From Janthinobacterium sp. (lineage in GTDB: Bacteria; Pseudomonadota; Gammaproteobacteria; Burkholderiales; Burkholderiaceae_D): a stretch of 42,547 bases of DNA. The notes under the pieces are model-generated. The model saw only the letters and a list, made by a program, of their open reading frames with translations, was not told the DNA's origin and made no database searches. Positions within the stretch are counted from its first letter, which is position 1. Each line of letters starts with the position of its first letter. Positions 8,098-16,466 of this stretch are shown here, in pieces. Location: positions 1 to 42,547 of the forward strand of contig NZ_RFSK01000052.1 of NCBI RefSeq assembly GCF_009923995.1, given 5' to 3'. A program made the position numbers and the translations under genes.

Positions 8098-9786
8098 TCA
8101 GGCCAGTTTCGCCGAATGTTCGCGCGTGGCGTGGAACTTCAGCTTCGGCCAGCGCTCTTCCGTCAGGCGCAGGTTGACGCCGGACGTGGCCAGGTAGGCC
8201 ATGTTGCCGGCCGCATCGTAGGCCACGTTGTGGCCCAGCGCGTTCTCGAAGTCCTGCAGGACGCGCTTGTCGTCGCAGCTGACCCAGCGCGCGCTGCTGA
8301 TGCTGGTGCCTTCGAAGACGGCATCGACGCCGTATTCGTTGAGCAGGCGGCTGGCGACCACCTCGAACTGCAGCACGCCGACGGCGCCCAGTACCAGTTC
8401 GCCGCCCTGCACCGGCTTGAAGACCTGTACCGCGCCCTCTTCGCCCAGCTGCTGCAAGCCCTTGTGCAACTGCTTGATTTTCAAGGGATTACGGATGCGC
8501 ACCGAGCGGAAGAAGTCCGGCGCGAAGTACGGGATGCCCGTAAACGTCAGCATCTCGCCTTCGGAAAAACTGTCGCCGATCTGCATGTTGCCATGGTTCG
8601 GCAAGCCGATGATGTCGCCGGCGTACGCCTCTTCCACCTGTTCGCGCGACGACGCCATGAACGTCACCACGTTCGACACCTTGATCTCGCGCCCCAGGCG
8701 CAGGTGCTTGACCTTCATGCCGCGCTCGAAACGTCCCGAGCACACGCGCAGGAAGGCGATGCGGTCGCGGTGCGCCGGGTCCATGTTCGCCTGGATCTTG
8801 AAGACGAAGCCCGTGAATGGCTGCTCGGTCGGATCGACGGAACGCACGGTGGCATCGCGCTCGCGCGGCGCCGGCGCCCAGTCGACCAGCGCGGAGAGGA
8901 TCTCGCGCACGCCGAAGTTGTTGATGGCCGAACCGAAGAACACGGGCGTCTGCACGCCGGAGAGGAATTCCTCCAGGTTGAACGGATGCGAGGCGCCGTG
9001 CACCAGTTCCACTTCCATGCGCAATTGATCCATCTCAAGCGGGAACATCTCCTGCAGGCGCGGATTGTCGATGCCCTTGATGATTTCGAAGGCGCCGTCG
9101 GCCTTTTCCTCGCCGGCCTTGAACAGCATGATCTCGTCGTTCAGCAGGTGATACACGCCGCGGAAGTTCTTGCCCATGCCGATCGGCCAGGTGACGGGCG
9201 CGCACTGGATCTTCAGCACCGATTCCAGTTCGTCGAGCAGTTCCAGCGGATCGCGCGTCTCGCGGTCCATCTTGTTCATGAAGGTGACGATGGGCGTATT
9301 GCGCATGCGGCAGACGGCCAGCAGCTTGATCGTCTGCGCTTCCACGCCCTTGGCCGCATCGATCACCATCAGCGCCGAGTCGACGGCCGTCAGCACGCGG
9401 TAGGTATCTTCCGAGAAGTCCTGGTGGCCCGGGGTGTCGAGCAGGTTGACGACGTGGTCGCGGAATTCGAACTGCATCACCGAGGAGGCGACGGAAATGC
9501 CGCGCTGCTTCTCGATCTCCATCCAGTCCGACGTCGCGTGGCGGCCCGATTTGCGGGCCTTGACGGTACCGGCCATCTGGATCGCGCCCGAGAACAGCAG
9601 CAGTTTTTCCGTCAAGGTGGTTTTACCCGCATCCGGGTGGGAAATGATGCCGAAGGTGCGGCGGCGCTGCACTTCGCGCGCGATCACGGCCGGCGCCTTG
9701 CTGCTGACGGATGCCGCGGCGCTGTCCGCGCTGTCGGTGGAATCGGGGGTGTTGCTGTCGTTCTCGTTGGCCATATTGGTGACCAT
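8098..9786 (-). CDS. prfC: peptide chain release factor 3 (RF3)
   Basis: A 562-residue translational GTPase that removes RF1 or RF2 from the ribosome after termination. Seen: G1 S-H-P-D-A-G-K-T (about 49-56), G3 D-T-P-G-H-Q-D-F, G4 N-K-M-D, and RF3-typical downstream domains ending [23 protein letters not shown]. It is about 30 residues longer than E. coli RF3 because of an acidic, Ser/Asp/Ala-rich N-terminal extension (residues 5-32). The ATG at 9786 is preferred because GAGGG lies about 8-9 bases upstream; the ATG at 9774 lacks a ribosome site. The start codon lies in the loop of a 9-bp hairpin (separate entry). It is divergent from the chemotaxis receptor gene. Confidence 0.95.
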   Translation of the reverse strand: MVTNMANENDSNTPDSTDSADSAAASVSSKAPAVIAREVQRRRTFGIISHPDAGKTTLTEKLLLFSGAIQMAGTVKARKSGRHATSDWMEIEKQRGISVASSVMQFEFRDHVVNLLDTPGHQDFSEDTYRVLTAVDSALMVIDAAKGVEAQTIKLLAVCRMRNTPIVTFMNKMDRETRDPLELLDELESVLKIQCAPVTWPIGMGKNFRGVYHLLNDEIMLFKAGEEKADGAFEIIKGIDNPRLQEMFPLEMDQLRMEVELVHGASHPFNLEEFLSGVQTPVFFGSAINNFGVREILSALVDWAPAPRERDATVRSVDPTEQPFTGFVFKIQANMDPAHRDRIAFLRVCSGRFERGMKVKHLRLGREIKVSNVVTFMASSREQVEEAYAGDIIGLPNHGNMQIGDSFSEGEMLTFTGIPYFAPDFFRSVRIRNPLKIKQLHKGLQQLGEEGAVQVFKPVQGGELVLGAVGVLQFEVVASRLLNEYGVDAVFEGTSISSARWVSCDDKRVLQDFENALGHNVAYDAAGNMAYLATSGVNLRLTEERWPKLKFHATREHSAKLA

Positions 9787-9795
9787 AATATGGCC
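9769..9795 (-). promoter_or_regulatory. hairpin enclosing the prfC start codon
   Basis: On the prfC mRNA, GGCCATATT pairs perfectly with AATATGGCC. The 9-base loop is ATGGTCACC, so the chosen AUG sits at the loop's 5' edge, the GAGGGCC ribosome site runs into the stem, and the next in-frame AUG is inside the 3' arm. It could reduce prfC translation or couple it to ribosome state; that role is inference. Confidence 0.55.
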
Positions 9796-9959
9796 CTCGC
9801 AAAAAACCCTCGATTTTACAGAAGGATCGGCCTTCCGTGTGAACTGCTTCACTCTGGCGGACGGCAAAATCGCCTTCTCTGGGCGCACTTCATCAAGGGG
9901 TCACAATCCGCAGGCAACATTGCGCTGCAGAAATGTTGCCACCCTACCCTGGAAATCCG

Positions 9960-12014
9960 ATGAAAATCCTCCTCACCCCCGCCATCCGCCTCATGCAGCG
10001 CCTGCGCCTGCTGCCCAAGTTCATGCTCGTCTGCCTCGTCTTCCTGCTGCCGCTGGCGCTGGCGACCACCCTGCTGATCTCGGAACTGGGCAAGTCGCTG
10101 GCCCAGGCGCAGGATGCACAGCGGGGCGTGGCCTATGTGCGCCAGTTGCAGGAGGCCACGCGGCTGCTGCAGCAGCGACGCGGCCTGGAACACTTGCGCC
10201 TGAGCGGCAAGGCCGGCATGGACAACGCGGCCCTGGCGCCGCGCATCACGGCCGCGCTGGCGGCCCTGGCGCGCCTGCCGGCCGGCGCGGGCCTGCCGCA
10301 GGCGGCCGAACTGAACAAGCAGTGGCAAGCCTTGCTGGGCCGCCAGGCGGGCCTCGCGGCGCGCGACAGCTACGCGGCGCACACGGCGCTGCTGCGCCAG
10401 GCGGGCAAGCTGGGCCAGCTGGTGGCCGACCGCTCGCACCTGAGCCTGGACCCGGACGCGGGCGCCAACCACCTGAGCGCCGTCTTCACGGCCACCCTGC
10501 CCGACCTGGCCGAGAGCCTGGCCGACATCGGCGGGCGCGGCGCCGCCTATATCGACACGGGCCTGTTCGAGGCCAATGAAGACCAGCTGGTCAACGCCAC
10601 GGCGCTGATCGCGCGCCACGAACTGGAACGCCTGCCGGCCCGCTATGCGGAAATCATCGCCGCCAAGCCGGCGCTGGCCGCCAGCCTGCAGCCGGCCCTG
10701 AAAGCCGTGCCGGCCGCGCTGGCCTTCCTAGAACGCACGAAGAATGAAGTGACGAACTCCTACGACCAGACGTCGGGCGCGCAATTCCACGCGGCCGGCA
10801 TGCAGGCCATCGATGCCCTGCACGCCCTCGCCGGCGCCTCGGCCAACGCCCTGGACGGCTTGCTGCTGGAGCGCATCGCGCGCGACGAGGCGCGCCGCGC
10901 CCTGATCCTGGCCGCCATGCTGCTGGTGCTGCTGGCCGCCGCCTACCTGTGCGCCGGCTTCTATGCCGCCTTTGCGCGCGATGTAGGACAGCTGCGCACG
11001 GCCGTGGCTGCCGCGGCGGCGGGCGACCTGTCGCAGCGCATCACCTCGCAGGCGCACGACGAGATCGGCGACCTGGTGCGCGACTTTGGCGCCATGACGC
11101 ATGGCCTGGCCACTCTGGTGCAGGAAATCCGCGGCGGCGCGGCCGTCATCGCGGCGGCCGGCGCCGATATCGCGCAGGGCAACGCGGCCCTGTCCGGCCA
11201 TACGGCCACGCAGTCGGAGGCCCTGGGCGCCACCGTGGACTCCATGCGCGAGCTGACGGCCACCGTGGGCCGCAACGAAGCGCACGTAGGACAGGGACGC
11301 ACCCTGGTGGCGTCGGCCGCCGAAGTGGCCCTGCGCGGCGGCGAAACCGTCAGCGCCGTGGTCGAGACCATGGCCTCGATCAAGGCCAGCTCGCACAAGA
11401 TCGTCGACATCATCGGCGTCATCAACGGCATCGCCTTCCAGACGAATATCCTGGCCTTGAACGCGGCCGTGGAAGCGGCGCGCGCGGGCGAACAGGGGCG
11501 CGGCTTTGCCGTCGTGGCGGCCGAAGTGCGCAGCCTGGCGCAGCGCTCCAGCGAGGCGGCGCAGCAGATCAAGCGCCTGATCGGCGATTCCGTGGCCACC
11601 GTGGACGCCGGCGGCGACCTGGTCAATGCAGCGGGCAGCACCATGCGGCAAGTCGTCGACGCGGTGCAGCAGGTGGCCGTAGTCATCGGGCGCATCAGCA
11701 GCGCCGGCGCCGAGCAGAATGGCGAGATTGCGCAGATCAACGTGGCGCTGGCGCAGATCGACGACATGACACGCCAGAACGCGGGTCTCGTCGACGAAGC
11801 CCGCGCCGGCTCGCTGCGCCTGCACGAGGAAGGCGAGGCGCTGACGCAGGCCGTCAGCCGCTTCCGCCTGGGCGACAATGGGGCCGCCGCCATGCGCCAG
11901 GCAGCGGCGCCGGCGGCGCGCGACAGCCTGCCCAGCGTGCGTCCGGCAGGCCTGTGGAGCGCCAATAAACCGCGCGTAATATCACAAAATCGCGGGGAAC
12001 GGCGCAAGGCTTGA
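9960..12014 (+). CDS. methyl-accepting chemotaxis protein
   Basis: A 684-residue transmembrane receptor. A first membrane segment (about 20-40) leads into a helical periplasmic domain of ~260 residues resembling a nitrate/nitrite-sensing (NIT-like) or four-helix sensor. Then follow a second membrane segment ([20 protein letters not shown]), a HAMP domain and the cytoplasmic signalling hairpin with the conserved tip [24 protein letters not shown] sequence. The C-terminus ([11 protein letters not shown]) lacks a CheR-tethering pentapeptide. The start at 9960 gives a normal MKILL signal-anchor N-terminus and has TGGA about 8 bases upstream; an in-frame start at 9933 is less likely. The ligand is unknown. 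No che genes lie nearby, so it is an orphan receptor. Confidence 0.9.
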   Translation: MKILLTPAIRLMQRLRLLPKFMLVCLVFLLPLALATTLLISELGKSLAQAQDAQRGVAYVRQLQEATRLLQQRRGLEHLRLSGKAGMDNAALAPRITAALAALARLPAGAGLPQAAELNKQWQALLGRQAGLAARDSYAAHTALLRQAGKLGQLVADRSHLSLDPDAGANHLSAVFTATLPDLAESLADIGGRGAAYIDTGLFEANEDQLVNATALIARHELERLPARYAEIIAAKPALAASLQPALKAVPAALAFLERTKNEVTNSYDQTSGAQFHAAGMQAIDALHALAGASANALDGLLLERIARDEARRALILAAMLLVLLAAAYLCAGFYAAFARDVGQLRTAVAAAAAGDLSQRITSQAHDEIGDLVRDFGAMTHGLATLVQEIRGGAAVIAAAGADIAQGNAALSGHTATQSEALGATVDSMRELTATVGRNEAHVGQGRTLVASAAEVALRGGETVSAVVETMASIKASSHKIVDIIGVINGIAFQTNILALNAAVEAARAGEQGRGFAVVAAEVRSLAQRSSEAAQQIKRLIGDSVATVDAGGDLVNAAGSTMRQVVDAVQQVAVVIGRISSAGAEQNGEIAQINVALAQIDDMTRQNAGLVDEARAGSLRLHEEGEALTQAVSRFRLGDNGAAAMRQAAAPAARDSLPSVRPAGLWSANKPRVISQNRGERRKA

Positions 12015-12030
12015 CAGGCAAACGTGCGCA

Positions 12031-12048
12031 TGTAGGACAAGGACTACA
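12031..12048. repeat. short inverted repeat TGTAG-N8-CTACA
   Basis: TGTAG (12031-12035) is mirrored by CTACA (12044-12048). It lies in the leader or promoter region of the Crp/Fnr gene and may be a regulator binding site. Confidence 0.3.
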
Positions 12049-12071
12049 ATTTCACCTCAAAAGAGACTACA

Positions 12072-12104
12072 AAGTGGCGACTGCTAATCTTATGTTCGCC
12101 ACTT
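12072..12104. promoter_or_regulatory. 9-bp inverted repeat upstream of the Crp/Fnr gene
   Basis: AAGTGGCGA (12072-12080) and TCGCCACTT (12096-12104) are perfect inverted arms with a 15-base spacer. No T run follows (ACATAAGC), so it is more likely an operator or leader hairpin of the downstream regulator than a terminator of the chemotaxis receptor gene. Confidence 0.45.
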
Positions 12105-12252
12105 ACATAAGCTTTTAAAGTAGCTACATCGCGATCTGTACTGCGCGGCCGGAAAAAACGCTGTTGCCTCCCTTCACCGATGGAGAGGGCGGCACCTCCG
12201 GCCAGCAACGCAGCAGTCGCACTCCGATGTAAAAAAGCCTGCGAGGAATACT

Positions 12253-13062
12253 ATGAACCATACTCAACTTAGCACCCCGGTCCAGAAGAACCAGTTGCTG
12301 CCACGCGCCATGCCGGCGGCGGGCCGGGAGATCAAGCTTGCGTCCCGGGTCAGCCTCAGTAGTGCTCAACAGAATGAATTGCTGGGCGCCTTGCCGCGCG
12401 CCGCGCTCGAATCGCTGTTCCAGGACCTGGAACTGGTGGAACTGCCCTTCGGCAAGGAACTGTATGCCTACGGTAACAACCTGGAATACAGCTACTTCCC
12501 CACCACCGCCATCATTTCACTGCTGTACGTCATGGAAGACGGCGCCACGACGGAAATCGCCGTCGTCGGCCATGAAGGCGTGGCCGGTGCCTCGCTGCTG
12601 GCAGGCGAACGGGCCATGTGCACGGCCGTCGTGCAAAGCGCCGGCTACGGCTACCGCCTGAAGACGCAAAGCCTGCGCGATGCCTTCAATCAAGGCGGCG
12701 CCCTGCCCCAGCTGCTGATGCGCTACACGAATGCCCTGTTCGCGCAGATGGCGCAGAACGCCGTCGGCGGCCGCCACAGCTCGATCGAGCAAAAACTGTG
12801 CCGCTGGCTGCTGGACCGCCTGGACCGTTCGCCTTCGAACGAATTGAAAGTGACGCAGGAGCTGATCTCCATCATGCTGGGCGTGCGCCGCGAAAGCATC
12901 ACGGCCGCCGCCGGCAAGCTGCAGGAAGAAGGCTTGATCCATTATCGCCGCGGCAACATCACGGTGCTGGACCGCGCCGGGCTCGAGTGCTACGCGGGCG
13001 AGTGCTACAAGGTCGCCAAGACGGAATACGACCGCTTGCTGCGCGACGTGTCGCGCTGCTGA
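12253..13062 (+). CDS. Crp/Fnr-family transcriptional regulator
   Basis: A 269-residue protein with a cyclic-nucleotide-binding-like beta barrel (about 60-165; ELPFGKELYAYGNNLEYSYF, TTEIAVVGHEGVAG) and a C-terminal winged helix (about 190-250; TQELISIMLGVRRESITAAA). The usual cAMP-contacting Arg-Glu...Arg-Ser set is not evident and there is no Fnr cysteine cluster, so the signal is unknown. GAGGA lies 7 bases before the ATG. A long structured leader with two inverted repeats precedes it, which may allow autoregulation. It is followed by a strong bidirectional terminator shared with the convergent histidine kinase gene. Confidence 0.88.
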   Translation: MNHTQLSTPVQKNQLLPRAMPAAGREIKLASRVSLSSAQQNELLGALPRAALESLFQDLELVELPFGKELYAYGNNLEYSYFPTTAIISLLYVMEDGATTEIAVVGHEGVAGASLLAGERAMCTAVVQSAGYGYRLKTQSLRDAFNQGGALPQLLMRYTNALFAQMAQNAVGGRHSSIEQKLCRWLLDRLDRSPSNELKVTQELISIMLGVRRESITAAAGKLQEEGLIHYRRGNITVLDRAGLECYAGECYKVAKTEYDRLLRDVSRC

Positions 13063-13094
13063 TGCGGGACCGCCCCTGACCGGGCGGCGTGGAT

Positions 13095-13131
13095 AAAAAA
13101 ATGGCCGGGCTGCATGCCCGGCCATTTTTTT
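13095..13131. terminator. bidirectional intrinsic terminator
   Basis: AAAAAAATGGCCGGGC (13095-13110) and its exact complement (13116-13131) enclose a 5-base loop, giving a GC-rich stem with A and T runs on both sides. It terminates both the Crp/Fnr gene (plus) and the histidine kinase gene (minus). Confidence 0.95.
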
Positions 13132-13143
13132 GCCCGTCACGAC

Positions 13144-14571
13144 TCAAACGCTGGCGTCTTCGTCGAGTTCTTCCGGCTCCGGCGTCAGCGGCAAGGGAAT
13201 CACGGCTTCCACGCACGTACCCTTGCCTTCCGGTCCCTGGCGCACGGTCAGCGTGCCGCCCAGCAGCAGGGCCCGCTCGCGCATGCCCAGCAAGCCGTGC
13301 GACATGGGCTTTTGCAGCGCCTCTTCCGTGATGCCGATGCCGTCGTCGATGACGCGCAGCACGAGGCCGTGCTCGTTGCGCTTCAGGGTCACGCTGACCA
13401 TGCCGGCGCGCGCATATTTCAGGATATTGGTCAGCGACTCCTGCACGATGCGGAACAGGGCGATCGTCAGGGTCGCTTCGCGGTTGTCGATATTGATGGC
13501 CACGTCCGTATCGCAGCGCACCGAACTCATGCGCGCAAAATCCTCGCAATAGCTTTCGATGGCGGCGCACAGGCCCAGGTTGTCCAGCAGGCTGGGGCGC
13601 AGGTCCTCGACGATGCGGCGCTTCAGCTCCACCGTTTCCAGCAGGGTCGCCTTGGCGCGGCGCAATTGCGCGGCCAGTTCCGGCTGCGCGTGTGCCAGCT
13701 GCTGCGTGACGGCGCCCAAGTCCATGCTGATGGACGTCAGGTTGGCGCCCAGCTCGTCGTGCAACTCGCGCGCCAGGCGCGCCTTCTCCACTTCATTGAC
13801 GCTGATCAAATGCCGCGACAGCACGGAGAGCTGCTCCGTGCGCTTGGTTACCGTCGATTCCAGGGTATCGTTGGCATTTTGCAAAGCATACTCGACGGCG
13901 GCCCGGTTCTGGAAGCTGCGCCGCACGAGCTGGTAAAACATGATCAGCACGAGGATGGCCAGCGCATTGATGCCTATGCCCAGCAGCACGGCCTTCTGGT
14001 ACTCGTGGTAAAAGGCGGCGCTGCCGGACGACAGCGCTTCATTCTGTTCGCGCGTCATGATCACCACCTGCAAGCGGATCTCGTCCATGGTGGCGCGGTC
14101 ATCGGTGACGCGCGAGATATTGACGATCTCGGCCAGCCCGCCCTGCTTGTAGACCTCGATCGACTGTTGCAGCATCGACATCTTGCGGCGAATCAAGGTT
14201 TTCAGCTGGGTCAGGTTCTTCAGCTGCGTGGGGCTGCCTGCCAGCAAGGTCTGCAGCTCATTGAATTCATTTTCGATTTCCGTGGTCGCCGTTTTCGACG
14301 GTCCCAGGTAGGTTTCCGAGCCGGAAATGAAATAGCCGCGCAAGCTGCTTTCCGCATCGAGCACGAGCACGTTCAGATATTGCAGGCGGTCGGCCACGCG
14401 GGCGCTCTGGCTGAGCAAGGCATTCGTGCCCTTCAGCGACTGCAGATTATGGAAGAGACTGAAACCATTGAGTACAAGCAGCAAGGCGCAAACAACGCAC
14501 AGTATCGTCTTGTACAGGGGCAGGCGGTGATTCGGGGCCGGTTCAACGGTGAAATACATCCTGATGTGCAT
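13144..14571 (-). CDS. CHASE3-domain histidine kinase (NarX/DegS type)
   Basis: About 475 residues. Seen: a membrane segment near residues 21-40; an extracytoplasmic CHASE3-like helical domain (LQYLNVLVLDAESSLRGYF...); a second membrane segment near 195-215; a coiled linker; a HisKA_3 dimerisation helix with the phospho-acceptor in A-R-E-L-H-D-E-L-G (H271); and an HATPase_c domain (IDDGIGITEEALQ, SHGLLGMRERALLLGGTL). HisKA_3 kinases pair with NarL/LuxR-type regulators, and such a regulator is encoded 140 bases upstream on the same strand. Two ATG codons (14571, 14559) are possible starts; neither has a well-spaced ribosome site, so the start is uncertain. The stimulus is unknown. Confidence 0.88.
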   Translation of the reverse strand: MHIRMYFTVEPAPNHRLPLYKTILCVVCALLLVLNGFSLFHNLQSLKGTNALLSQSARVADRLQYLNVLVLDAESSLRGYFISGSETYLGPSKTATTEIENEFNELQTLLAGSPTQLKNLTQLKTLIRRKMSMLQQSIEVYKQGGLAEIVNISRVTDDRATMDEIRLQVVIMTREQNEALSSGSAAFYHEYQKAVLLGIGINALAILVLIMFYQLVRRSFQNRAAVEYALQNANDTLESTVTKRTEQLSVLSRHLISVNEVEKARLARELHDELGANLTSISMDLGAVTQQLAHAQPELAAQLRRAKATLLETVELKRRIVEDLRPSLLDNLGLCAAIESYCEDFARMSSVRCDTDVAINIDNREATLTIALFRIVQESLTNILKYARAGMVSVTLKRNEHGLVLRVIDDGIGITEEALQKPMSHGLLGMRERALLLGGTLTVRQGPEGKGTCVEAVIPLPLTPEPEELDEDASV

Positions 14572-14644
14572 CCTTAGCAAGGTTCGGCGCGGGAGAGAGG
14601 GCCGGCGCCGGCCAATTATAATCCTCGCCACAAACTGCTGCACT

Positions 14645-14663
14645 GCACAACATCAAGTTGTGC
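14645..14663. repeat. perfect hairpin in the regulator-kinase gap (1)
   Basis: GCACAAC and GTTGTGC (7-bp arms, 5-base loop) in the 139-base gap between response regulator and kinase genes. There is no T run on the minus strand. Confidence 0.5.
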
Positions 14664-14679
14664 CTGGCTGGCATGCCGG

Positions 14680-14701
14680 GCGATCATGAGTCCATGATCG
14701 C
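14680..14701. repeat. perfect hairpin in the regulator-kinase gap (2)
   Basis: GCGATCATG and CATGATCGC (9-bp arms, 4-base loop), starting 9 bases after the response regulator stop. It lacks a U tract, so it may stabilise or process the mRNA between the two genes, or be a protein-binding site. Confidence 0.5.
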
Positions 14702-14710
14702 ACCGCCGCG

Positions 14711-15343
14711 CTAGTCAAGCAAATTGTTTTTCATTGCGTAATAGGTCAAGTCGCTGTTGGATTGCAAGCCCATTTTTTCCATGATGCGCGTACGGTAGGT
14801 ACTCACCGTCTTGATGCTCAGCGACAAGGCGACGCCGATATCGGACACGGTGGCGCCACGCGCCAGGCGCAGGAAGACCTGGAACTCGCGGTCCGACAAT
14901 TCCGTATGCAGCGCGGCATTCGTATCGCGGTCGAAGGACTGGGCCAGCAACTCGCCCACGGTGGAGCTGACATAGCGGCGGCCCTGGAACACGGTGCGCA
15001 CGGCCGTCATCAGCTCGTCCGCCTCACATTCCTTGTTCAGGTAGCCATTGGCGCCCATCTTGAACAGGTTCAGCGCATATTGCTGCGCAGGATAGCCGCT
15101 GAGGATCAGCACGGGCAATTCCGGCTGGCCCTGGCGGATCGTGCGCAAGGTATCGATGCCGCTCTGGTCGGGCATGGCGATATCGAGCAACAGCACGTCG
15201 CATATCTCGCGGCGGGCGATATCGAGCGCCTCGCGCCCCGTGCCGGCTTCCGCCACGACACTGAAATCGCCTGACGACGAAAAAATCTGTTTGAATCCAG
15301 CTCGTACTATTTGGTGATCATCACAAATGGCAACGCGTATCAT
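14711..15343 (-). CDS. NarL/LuxR-family response regulator
   Basis: A 210-residue regulator. The receiver domain (1-120) has the acidic pair D8-D9, phospho-acceptor D54 in L-L-L-D-I-A-M-P-D, and the conserved Lys near 104. The C-terminal LuxR-type helix-turn-helix (about 145-205) reads TELSDREFQVFLRLARGATV then SDIGVALSLSIKTVSTYRTR. AAGGGG lies 6 bases before the ATG. It is the likely partner of the CHASE3 kinase downstream. A TATAAT on the minus strand at 15441-15436 is a possible -10 element; no good -35 accompanies it. Targets are not evident from the window. Confidence 0.9.
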   Translation of the reverse strand: MIRVAICDDHQIVRAGFKQIFSSSGDFSVVAEAGTGREALDIARREICDVLLLDIAMPDQSGIDTLRTIRQGQPELPVLILSGYPAQQYALNLFKMGANGYLNKECEADELMTAVRTVFQGRRYVSSTVGELLAQSFDRDTNAALHTELSDREFQVFLRLARGATVSDIGVALSLSIKTVSTYRTRIMEKMGLQSNSDLTYYAMKNNLLD

Positions 15344-15533
15344 TGTTTCCCCTTAAATTTTCCTGGCCTGGGAAAGACTACCGGAACCTGAACGCTGCTC
15401 CGGTTCAGCGTTACTAACAAAAACGCAACATTAACATTATATTCAAAATGCGGCGCGCCGTACGTGAGCGGCGCTGCAAGCACCCAGTATAATCTGCCGG
15501 TATCGCACAACCCGGCCTATATTGGTACAAATC

Positions 15534-15938
15534 TTATTTTAGCAAGTTCAAAATCGCAATTAATTCATTGCGTATCCACCCGCGGTCCAGCGGCGCCTCC
15601 TGTGGCGGCACTGGCACGGCAGGCAACAGCGGCAAATCGTCGATGACGGCATGCCCCGCCCCACGGCTGTCGAGCTTGTTGCGCGCGCCGCTGATGGTGA
15701 AGCCCTGTTCATACAGCAGTTCGCGGATGCGCCGTATCAGCAGCACTTCGTGGTGCTGGTAGTAACGGCGGTTGCCGCGCCGCTTGACCGGCTTGAGCTG
15801 GGAAAACTCCTGCTCCCAGTAACGCAGCACATGAGGCTTGACGCCGCACAGCTCGCTCACCTCGCCGATCGTGAAATAGCGTTTCGCCGGAATGGGCGGC
15901 AAGGCGATCAACTCCGTTTTACTGATGCGCTCGTTCAT
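15534..15938 (-). CDS. MerR-family regulator at the end of the ihfA operon
   Basis: A 134-residue protein with an N-terminal MerR winged helix (YFTIGEVSELCGVKPHVLRY, WEQEFSQLKPVKRRGNRRYY) and a short C-terminal helix, lacking metal-binding cysteines. This MerR-like gene after ihfA is a conserved betaproteobacterial and gammaproteobacterial arrangement; its effector is generally unknown. It starts 10 bases after the ihfA stop, so it is co-transcribed and probably translationally coupled. I use the ATG at 15938; a GTG at 15944 is possible. No strong terminator follows; a weak GCCGG/CCGGC stem lies about 30-50 bases downstream. Confidence 0.88.
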   Translation of the reverse strand: MNERISKTELIALPPIPAKRYFTIGEVSELCGVKPHVLRYWEQEFSQLKPVKRRGNRRYYQHHEVLLIRRIRELLYEQGFTISGARNKLDSRGAGHAVIDDLPLLPAVPVPPQEAPLDRGWIRNELIAILNLLK

Positions 15939-15948
15939 CGCCACTCAC

Positions 15949-16296
15949 TCAGGCAGCACGGGCCAGCGGACTGGTCTCTTCGACCATGCTCTTCAGCTTC
16001 TGGCTGGCATGAAAGGTCACGACACGGCGTGCCGTGATGGGAATCTCTTCGCCCGTCTTCGGGTTGCGGCCCGGCCGCTGCGGCTTGTCGCGCAGCTGGA
16101 AATTGCCGAATCCGGACAATTTCACGGCTTCGCCCCGCTCGAGCGCATTGCGGATCTCGTCGAAAAAGGTCTCGACCATATCTTTTGCTTCGCGCTTGTT
16201 CAGGCCCACCTGTTCGAACAACAGTTCGGCCAGTTCCGCCTTGGTCAAGGTGGGTAGATCTTTTTCCGCTTCCTGGCGCACTTTGGCAACCAGCAT
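15949..16296 (-). CDS. ihfA: integration host factor subunit alpha
   Basis: About 115 residues. [20 protein letters not shown], the [20 protein letters not shown] arm and [20 protein letters not shown] mark IHF-alpha, half of the IHF heterodimer that bends DNA at defined sites. The Pro in the R-N-P-K-T-G arm tip, which intercalates into DNA, is present. The protein is longer at the N-terminus than E. coli IHF-alpha. The start is uncertain: ATG 16296 is the first plausible one but has only a weak ribosome site, and the frame stays open upstream towards pheT. It lies 170 bases after pheT, in the classical pheST-ihfA order. Confidence 0.9.
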   Translation of the reverse strand: MLVAKVRQEAEKDLPTLTKAELAELLFEQVGLNKREAKDMVETFFDEIRNALERGEAVKLSGFGNFQLRDKPQRPGRNPKTGEEIPITARRVVTFHASQKLKSMVEETSPLARAA

Positions 16297-16466
16297 GGCC
16301 CGATGCAGATCGGCGGCCAGTGCGGATTGCAGTACGGCGGAATCAACGTCGCTATTATTAATTTTCCTGCCCTGCCTTTTCTGTGCGCCCGAACCCGCCA
16401 AATGGCAGGCCCGTCTACGGTTGACGACGGAAAGGCCGTCACCCAAGGCGACGGCCAGTCCGGTAA

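Noticed and set aside
15487..15492. TATAAT on the plus strand as a promoter
   Set aside because: No -35 is present at a suitable distance and it would only transcribe the antisense of the MerR gene.
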